The position numbers were made by a program, and so were the translations under genes. Below, piece by piece: positions 60,003 to 64,000 of a stretch of DNA of 64,000 nucleotides (the stretch's first letter is position 1; each line of letters starts with the position of its first letter). The notes under the pieces are model-generated. The model did not search any database. It had not been told where the DNA came from and worked only from the letters and a program-made list of their open reading frames with translations. This DNA comes from Candidatus Gastranaerophilales bacterium (GTDB lineage Bacteria; Cyanobacteriota; Vampirovibrionia; Gastranaerophilales; Gastranaerophilaceae), in the NCBI GenBank assembly GCA_944323265.1, contig CALURX010000003.1:1-64000 (forward strand). Direction: 5' to 3'.

Positions 60003-60575
60003 ATGAAAGAAGGTACATTTATTAATCTTGGAGCAACTAACCATGCGAGAGGAATAAGAGAAAGTAATGACTACTATGCAACTGACCCTATAGCAGGAAG
60101 GTTACTGTTAGAAGTTGAACCGGATTTGAATAATATTTGGGAATGTGCCTGTGGTGAAGGACATTTAGCACAAGTCTTTGATGAAGCAGGTAAATTAGGT
60201 AAAGCAAGTGACCTTATAGATAGAGGTTATGGAAGTGTAGAAGATTTTTTATCTAATACACAGCCTTATCACAACGGTGATATAGTCACTAATCCACCAT
60301 ACAAATACGCACAGGAATTTGTCGAACATGCTTTGAGTAAAGTAGATGAAGGCAGAAAGGTTTGTATGTTTTTGAAAGTGCTATTCCTTGAAAGTCAGAG
60401 CAGAAAAGAACTATTTACTCAACATCCGCCTAAGATTATTTATATATCAAGCAGTCGGATTAATTGTGCTAAAAATGGAGATTTTAAAACGTACAGCAGC
60501 AGTGCAATTGCCTATGCTTGGTTCGTATGGATTAAGGGATATAAAGACGAAACGCTTATAAAATGGGTAAATTAA
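60003..60575 (+). CDS. Adenine-type DNA methyltransferase (second element)
   Basis: 190 residues, homologous from end to end with the prophage enzyme at 43275 (by eye about 60% identical). Shared parts are NNIWECACG, VTNPPYKYA, VCMFLKVLFLESQSRKELF and INCAKNGDF. It has its own ATG and lies outside the prophage, at the start of the right-edge element. Either both elements took it from a common phage pool, or it serves as cross-protection against a shared restriction system. Confidence 0.85.
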   Translation: MKEGTFINLGATNHARGIRESNDYYATDPIAGRLLLEVEPDLNNIWECACGEGHLAQVFDEAGKLGKASDLIDRGYGSVEDFLSNTQPYHNGDIVTNPPYKYAQEFVEHALSKVDEGRKVCMFLKVLFLESQSRKELFTQHPPKIIYISSSRINCAKNGDFKTYSSSAIAYAWFVWIKGYKDETLIKWVN

Positions 60576-60653
60576 GTATTGTATTTTATAAAACTGCACT
60601 CTTGTATTTTACAAAATAACAGATACATATTTTACATTTTGACACACTTATAC
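60576..60653. repeat. Iterated tattttacaaaat motifs upstream of the AAA ATPase gene
   Basis: Four related copies occur at about 60580, 60605, 60628 and 60651 at near-regular spacing (about 24 bp), the last merging with the -35 element. Such iterons suggest a regulator-binding array. Confidence 0.45.
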
Positions 60654-60682
60654 TTTACAAAATGGTAAAAGAATGCTATAAT
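60654..60682 (+). promoter_or_regulatory. Promoter of the AAA/DUF4143 gene
   Basis: TTTACA (60654-60659), a 17-bp spacer and TATAAT (60677-60682). The ATG at 60689 follows 6 bases after the -10 element, so the message is probably leaderless, as for the TetR gene. Confidence 0.65.
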
Positions 60683-60688
60683 CCAATC

Positions 60689-61906
60689 ATGGTAAAGCAA
60701 AGATGGATTGAAGATAAAATTAAAACTTCGCTTGCAACCAGACGAGTTACAGTCCTTGTCGGTGCAAGACAATGCGGTAAAACGACTCTTGCATTTGAAC
60801 TTGCCAAACCTAATGACTTTGAATACGTTACTCTTGATGATGAAGAAGATGTTGCAAACTCTGACCCTAATGGTTTTATTAAGCATAACAAGCAAACCAT
60901 GATTATTGATGAAATTCAGAGGGTACCTAAACTTATTACTGCAATTAAAAAGGTTGTGGATACAGATACAAGGTACGGACAGTATATAATAACTGGCTCT
61001 GCGGATATTCAAAGTCTACCGTCTGTTAAAGAATCCTTAGCAGGCAGGGCAAAGAAAATTCGCTTAAGACCCTTTACTTATGGTGAATTTTTAGACTTAC
61101 AACCTAAATTTTTTAACCGTTTAATGAACAAGGAATTTATAAATAATAACGGTTATGATAAACGTAAAATTATTGAAATAGCTTTTAAAGGCGGATTTCC
61201 AGAGCCCTTATTACATCAAGACGAAATAAACGTAAAAGAGTGGTATGAGGATTATACAGACTTAATCCTTGACCATGATTTAAAATACATTGCTAACATA
61301 AAACGGCAAACAAAGTTAAGAATGCTGTTTAATATTATTAACGCATATTCTTCTAAATTTATAACCAAGTCTGATTTATCAAGGGAACTTGCTATATCAA
61401 GACCTACACTAGATGAATATTTAAGCCTGTTAGAAAAAGTTTATTTAATAGACTCTGTACCGGCTTGGTTTAGCAGAGATTATGAAACAGCTAATGATAG
61501 AGATAAGTATTTTATGTGTGACACAGGTCTGATGTGTTCGATTTTAAATTGGAACGAAAAAGAGGTTTATAAAGATAGTGATAAATCCGGTAAACTTACA
61601 GAAACTTTTGTATACAATCAGTTAATACCACAGGTAGAGTTGGAACGAAATGTTGTTTTATCTCATTATAGAGATAGCAGAAAACGGGAAATAGACTTTA
61701 TTATAGAAACGGATGATTCTATTTATGGTATAGAAGTAAAATCCGGCACCGATATTAAGCTGGATTCCTTTAAGCATTTAGAATGGTTTAGAGATAACAT
61801 GGCAAAAGATAAACCTTTTACAGGGATTGTTATATATACAGGTGAGCGTACAATGCACTGGAAGAATGGCATGTATACTGTTCCTATAAATAATTTATGG
61901 GAATAA
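60689..61906 (+). CDS. AAA family ATPase with DUF4143 domain
   Basis: 405 residues from the ATG at 60689. A frame nine codons longer would start upstream of the -10 element. Walker A VGARQCGKTTLAF, Walker B MIIDEIQRVPKL, and the sensor TGSADIQSL followed by GRAKKIRLRPFTYGEFL are typical of the AAA_14/DUF4143 family. The C-terminal part has a winged helix (TKSDLSRELAISRPTLDEYLSLLEK) and a nuclease-like DUF4143 core, REIDFIIETDDSIYGIEVKSG, containing a D..E.K pattern. Such proteins are frequent in gut bacteria and mobile elements; function unproven. Confidence 0.9.
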   Translation: MVKQRWIEDKIKTSLATRRVTVLVGARQCGKTTLAFELAKPNDFEYVTLDDEEDVANSDPNGFIKHNKQTMIIDEIQRVPKLITAIKKVVDTDTRYGQYIITGSADIQSLPSVKESLAGRAKKIRLRPFTYGEFLDLQPKFFNRLMNKEFINNNGYDKRKIIEIAFKGGFPEPLLHQDEINVKEWYEDYTDLILDHDLKYIANIKRQTKLRMLFNIINAYSSKFITKSDLSRELAISRPTLDEYLSLLEKVYLIDSVPAWFSRDYETANDRDKYFMCDTGLMCSILNWNEKEVYKDSDKSGKLTETFVYNQLIPQVELERNVVLSHYRDSRKREIDFIIETDDSIYGIEVKSGTDIKLDSFKHLEWFRDNMAKDKPFTGIVIYTGERTMHWKNGMYTVPINNLWE

Positions 61907-62025
61907 ATATTTTGCCGGTAAATTGCCACATTCTTGTCGGAAAGTCAAGTTCTTAGGAAAAAACACTCCATAATCAATATGGTGCAAAGCTCCTGTAAAA
62001 GGCTATTTCTGCATATCTTCCTTAT

Positions 62026-62328
62026 TTAAGACTTTGGTGTGTTATCTTCATGACCCTCTATTGGACTTTTAGGCACAATTCTTAATTCAAAGCCAAACAA
62101 GTCAACTATTTGCATAATTTCTGTAAGCTTAAAGGAAGCACGTTTAATTTTATTCAACATGCTAGTCCTAGAGTCAGAGCGTCCATAAACTTCCTTGCAT
62201 TTAATTGCTAATGCAGGAGGCTTGATATTTTGTTGTAACATAAAATCTCGTAGAAATTCACGAGCTTTTTGTTTAACTTCTTCCGGTACCTCATATTTAG
62301 GGGGTGATTTCTTCTTAGTATTTGCCAT
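62026..62328 (-). CDS. Small HTH-type regulator (DUF6471-like)
   Basis: 100 residues. A basic N-terminus is followed by a helical domain (VKQKAREFLRDFMLQQNI, IKCKEVYGRSDSRTSMLNKIKRASFKLTEIMQIVDLFGF) resembling DUF6471/XRE-like folds with a recognition helix at SRTSMLNKI. It is transcribed divergently from the next genes, and the region between them has two direct tgtcgcgtta copies. Likely the element's regulator. Confidence 0.65.
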   Translation of the reverse strand: MANTKKKSPPKYEVPEEVKQKAREFLRDFMLQQNIKPPALAIKCKEVYGRSDSRTSMLNKIKRASFKLTEIMQIVDLFGFELRIVPKSPIEGHEDNTPKS

Positions 62329-62369
62329 ATTATTGACCTCCTTCTTTATAATAACACATTTTCTATCAT

Positions 62370-62431
62370 TGTCGCGTTAATGTAACATTTTGTGTCGAAA
62401 CAACAAAGGTCATATTGACAATGTCGCGTTA
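62370..62431. promoter_or_regulatory. Divergent control region with two TGTCGCGTTA operators
   Basis: Direct repeats of tgtcgcgtta at 62370-62379 and 62422-62431. The second directly follows a TTGACA (62415-62420) facing right. The spacing of 52 bp (about five helical turns) would place bound regulators on the same face. Confidence 0.5.
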
Positions 62432-62479
62432 TCGATACATCATGAAAATGTAGACAGTACAACGAAAGGAGACACAAAC

Positions 62480-62770
62480 ATGGCAAAAGTAATCATAACA
62501 AATTTAAACGTAGAAGAAGAAGTTAAAATCATCAAGACTTGGGAAGAAAAAATTGCAGAGCTTTCTCAAATGAAGGAAGAGAAAGTTAATCAGATTAAAG
62601 AGCTTATGGAAAAAGAGCAATTATCGGAACTTCAAGCCGGCACATTTACAATCAGGCTTTCAGAAGTTGTAAGAAATAACTTCAACACTTCAGCATTTAA
62701 GAAAAAATACTTGGAACTTTATAATGCTTTTATAAAACAATCAACTTACAAAAAATTTTCAATAGTGTAG
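62480..62770 (+). CDS. Hypothetical protein, coiled-coil (96 aa)
   Basis: Starts at the ATG at 62480 after GAAAGGAG. Residues 15-50 are a Glu/Lys coiled coil (EEEVKIIKTWEEKIAELSQMKEEK). The C-terminal half (ELQAGTFTIRLSEVVRNNFNTSAFKKKY) resembles the region of phage proteins that pair with host-nuclease inhibitors, but the match is weak. A strong hairpin (62763-62772 with 62778-62787) follows. Confidence 0.65.
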   Translation: MAKVIITNLNVEEEVKIIKTWEEKIAELSQMKEEKVNQIKELMEKEQLSELQAGTFTIRLSEVVRNNFNTSAFKKKYLELYNAFIKQSTYKKFSIV

Positions 62771-62787
62771 GGTTTATCCCTACACTA
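62763..62787 (+). terminator. Intercistronic hairpin
   Basis: 10-bp perfect stem tagtgtaggg/ccctacacta with a 5-nt loop, overlapping the stop codon of the preceding gene. No U tract, so it may protect or attenuate the mRNA. Confidence 0.5.
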
Positions 62788-62825
62788 TCAGCAAAGCAGG
62801 CAGTTAAACGAAAGGATATAAAGCA

Positions 62826-63434
62826 ATGGGACAAAGAACAGCATTTTTAATTAAGCGGACATATTGGAACGGTAAAGTAAATATAAGATTAGTTCATCAT
62901 CAATGGGGTATAGGCAGAGTTATGCACAATCATTTTATTAAAGCCTTCTTTGAAATGATAACTAATAATTATTATCCGGCTAAAACACTTAAAGACTTTA
63001 TGACAATCATTGATGATGAGGATTCTATCTATAAAGAACAGAACTTTAGAAAAGATAGTAAAAGAATACCCGATGTATTTGATAAGAAGGTTATTAAAAG
63101 ATACTTCTCAAAGACGGATAACAACAACGGCGGAATGATTATTGATATTAAAGAACAGCAATCGGATAAACAGCCTTGCTCATTAAAGATTGAGGATTTA
63201 AAGATAAGCTTTATTGTAGGTGATGAAGAATGCAACTATGACTATGATTTGGACAAATACATAGGTGATAAACCTTTTGAAAGGCTCTACACCGGTGAAG
63301 AGTATGTAAGAATATCATGCAATGGTGAGTATGCGTATCCGGAATTTATCAGCATGTGGAATGGATTTATTAATCAATATGGAATTGAGGAAATTTCAGA
63401 CAGCAAACAAATTGAAAATGAGTTAGTAGCATAG
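62826..63434 (+). CDS. Hypothetical protein (202 aa)
   Basis: No family recognised. The opening TAFLIKRTYWNGKVNIRLVHHQWGIGRVMHNHFIKAF is a beta-rich start seen in some plasmid and ICE proteins. The rest is mixed with an acidic centre (IVGDEECNYDYDLDKYIGD). The ATG has GAAAGGATA upstream. Between this gene and the next there is a ggggg..ccccc hairpin. Confidence 0.65.
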   Translation: MGQRTAFLIKRTYWNGKVNIRLVHHQWGIGRVMHNHFIKAFFEMITNNYYPAKTLKDFMTIIDDEDSIYKEQNFRKDSKRIPDVFDKKVIKRYFSKTDNNNGGMIIDIKEQQSDKQPCSLKIEDLKISFIVGDEECNYDYDLDKYIGDKPFERLYTGEEYVRISCNGEYAYPEFISMWNGFINQYGIEEISDSKQIENELVA

Positions 63435-63456
63435 GGGGATTCAATCCCCCTTTATA
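63434..63456 (+). terminator. GC hairpin between two hypotheticals
   Basis: gggggat/atccccc (63434-63440 with 63444-63450), loop tca, then tttataaaaa. Could terminate partially. Confidence 0.55.
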
Positions 63457-63474
63457 AAAAAGGATTTAAAGATA

Positions 63475-63687
63475 ATGGCAAAGATTTATTCACTATATTA
63501 CAAGTATGGCGATAAAAAAGAACTTATTTTACAAGGGAGTGACAGGGACACTATTTATGCAGAATTAAGGAAACGAGCATTAAAAGCCCTAAATAACGGT
63601 AGAGAAATATTTTTCTATAACCATGGCTTCCATTTAAGTGAATATTGCACAACAGGTTATTACATAAGAGCAAAGAAAGTGAATTGA
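63475..63687 (+). CDS. Small hypothetical protein (70 aa)
   Basis: AAGGATTTAAAGATAATGG start context. Compact sequence (IYSLYYKYGDKKELILQGSDRDTIYAELRKRALKALNNGREIFFYNHGFHLSEYCTTGYY) of the kind seen in small plasmid or phage genes beside recombinases. Not recognised. It ends 3 bp before the recombinase start. Confidence 0.65.
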   Translation: MAKIYSLYYKYGDKKELILQGSDRDTIYAELRKRALKALNNGREIFFYNHGFHLSEYCTTGYYIRAKKVN

Positions 63688-63690
63688 TTT

Positions 63691-64000
63691 ATGGGTAAAG
63701 TATTTGCATACATTAGAGTTTCAACAAGGGAACAAAAGGAAGATAGGCAACTAGACAGCCTTAGAGGATTAAAAGTCGATGAAATCATCATTGAAAAGGC
63801 TTCGGGTAAAAACTTTGTCGGTCGTGAAAAGTATCAGCAAATGAAAGCGCAATTAAGAGCCGGCGACCTTGTTATAGTGCATTCTATCGATAGATTTGGC
63901 AGGAATTATAAACAGATATGCAATGAATGGGAAGCCCTTGTAAATATGGGGGTTGATATACAAGTGCTTGATATGCCGGTTTTAAACACTAGAGATAATC
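63691..64000 (+). CDS. Serine recombinase / resolvase (partial, runs off window)
   Basis: The first 103 residues are present. FAYIRVSTREQKEDRQ holds the catalytic Ser in VST. KASGKNFVGREKYQQMKAQLRAGD, VIVHSIDRFGRNYKQI and the GVDIQVLDMPVL strand follow as in Tn3/Hin-type resolvases. The DNA-binding end lies beyond the window. It marks the right-hand region as a mobile element and may mediate its resolution or integration. Confidence 0.93.
   Translation, partial: MGKVFAYIRVSTREQKEDRQLDSLRGLKVDEIIIEKASGKNFVGREKYQQMKAQLRAGDLVIVHSIDRFGRNYKQICNEWEALVNMGVDIQVLDMPVLNTRDN

Larger units (their letters stand above)
59840..64000. mobile_element. Left part of a second mobile element
   Basis: Methyltransferase related to a phage gene, AAA/DUF4143 ATPase, small HTH regulator, unknown genes and a serine recombinase follow tRNA-Gln without any housekeeping gene. 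The left boundary is not fixed; the repeat-rich zone 59428-59830 is the most likely edge. The right end is outside the window. Confidence 0.55.

Noticed and set aside
1-64000. CRISPR array
   Set aside because: No set of regularly spaced repeats with unique spacers was seen. The short tandem motifs at 60576-60660 and the att arms are too few and too short.

Overview
The window holds a complete prophage of about 46.5 kb integrated at a tRNA-Val gene (core repeats 514-559 and 47004-47049), flanked by chromosome and followed at the right edge by part of a second mobile element. The DNA is AT-rich. The chromosomal genes (leucyl aminopeptidase, a TolC/HlyD/ABC-2 efflux operon, a Y-family polymerase) point to a bacterium with an outer membrane. 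The style of the small hypothetical proteins and intergenic repeats resembles gut Gastranaerophilales (Melainabacteria), but that is an impression, not a proof.

The prophage is a temperate, T7-like podovirus. Its virion genes lie on the minus strand from 24.4 kb down to 4 kb, roughly in T7 order: gp7.3-like, portal, scaffold, capsid, tail tubular A and B, gp13-like, gp14-like, a peptidase-bearing internal virion protein, a giant internal virion protein, tail fibre, an LRR protein, lysis genes, and small and large terminase. Its early and replication genes lie on the plus strand from 34.7 to 46.9 kb: single-subunit RNA polymerase, ssDNA-binding protein, endonuclease I, primase-helicase, family A DNA polymerase, adenine methyltransferase, endonuclease VII, 5'-3' exonuclease, nucleotide diphosphohydrolase-like protein, excisionase and integrase. 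A CI-like repressor faces left at 33.3-34.0 kb. A leftward recombinase module lies just inside attL.

Between the two arms sits the most unusual part (24.7-33.3 kb). It has a short tyrosine recombinase, then two 30-bp sites in inverted orientation, then a seven-gene operon for a surface glycopolymer: a GT2 glycosyltransferase, two CDP-glycerol-phosphotransferase-family enzymes, an IspD/TarI-like cytidylyltransferase, an extended SDR enzyme, an AraD-type L-ribulose-5-phosphate 4-epimerase and an ABC flippase. I infer a phase-variable lysogenic conversion system in which inversion of the segment ahead of the operon switches coating of the lysogen on or off.

Other notable items are: a large H-type RNA pseudoknot ahead of the endonuclease VII gene; a short plus-strand hydrophobic peptide locus inside the late genes that looks like a type I toxin unit; repeated TAATTG stop-start junctions at four core replication genes; two homologous methyltransferases, one in each mobile element; and layered att remnants at the tRNA-Val site.

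The right chromosome (47.1-59.8 kb) carries tRNA-Val, pepA, a small secreted protein, a UmuC-like polymerase, two lineage-type hypotheticals, an efflux operon led by a TetR gene with an apparently leaderless promoter, and tRNA-Gln. From about 59.9 kb a second element begins, with a methyltransferase, an AAA/DUF4143 ATPase, a small regulator, three unknown genes and a serine recombinase cut by the window edge.
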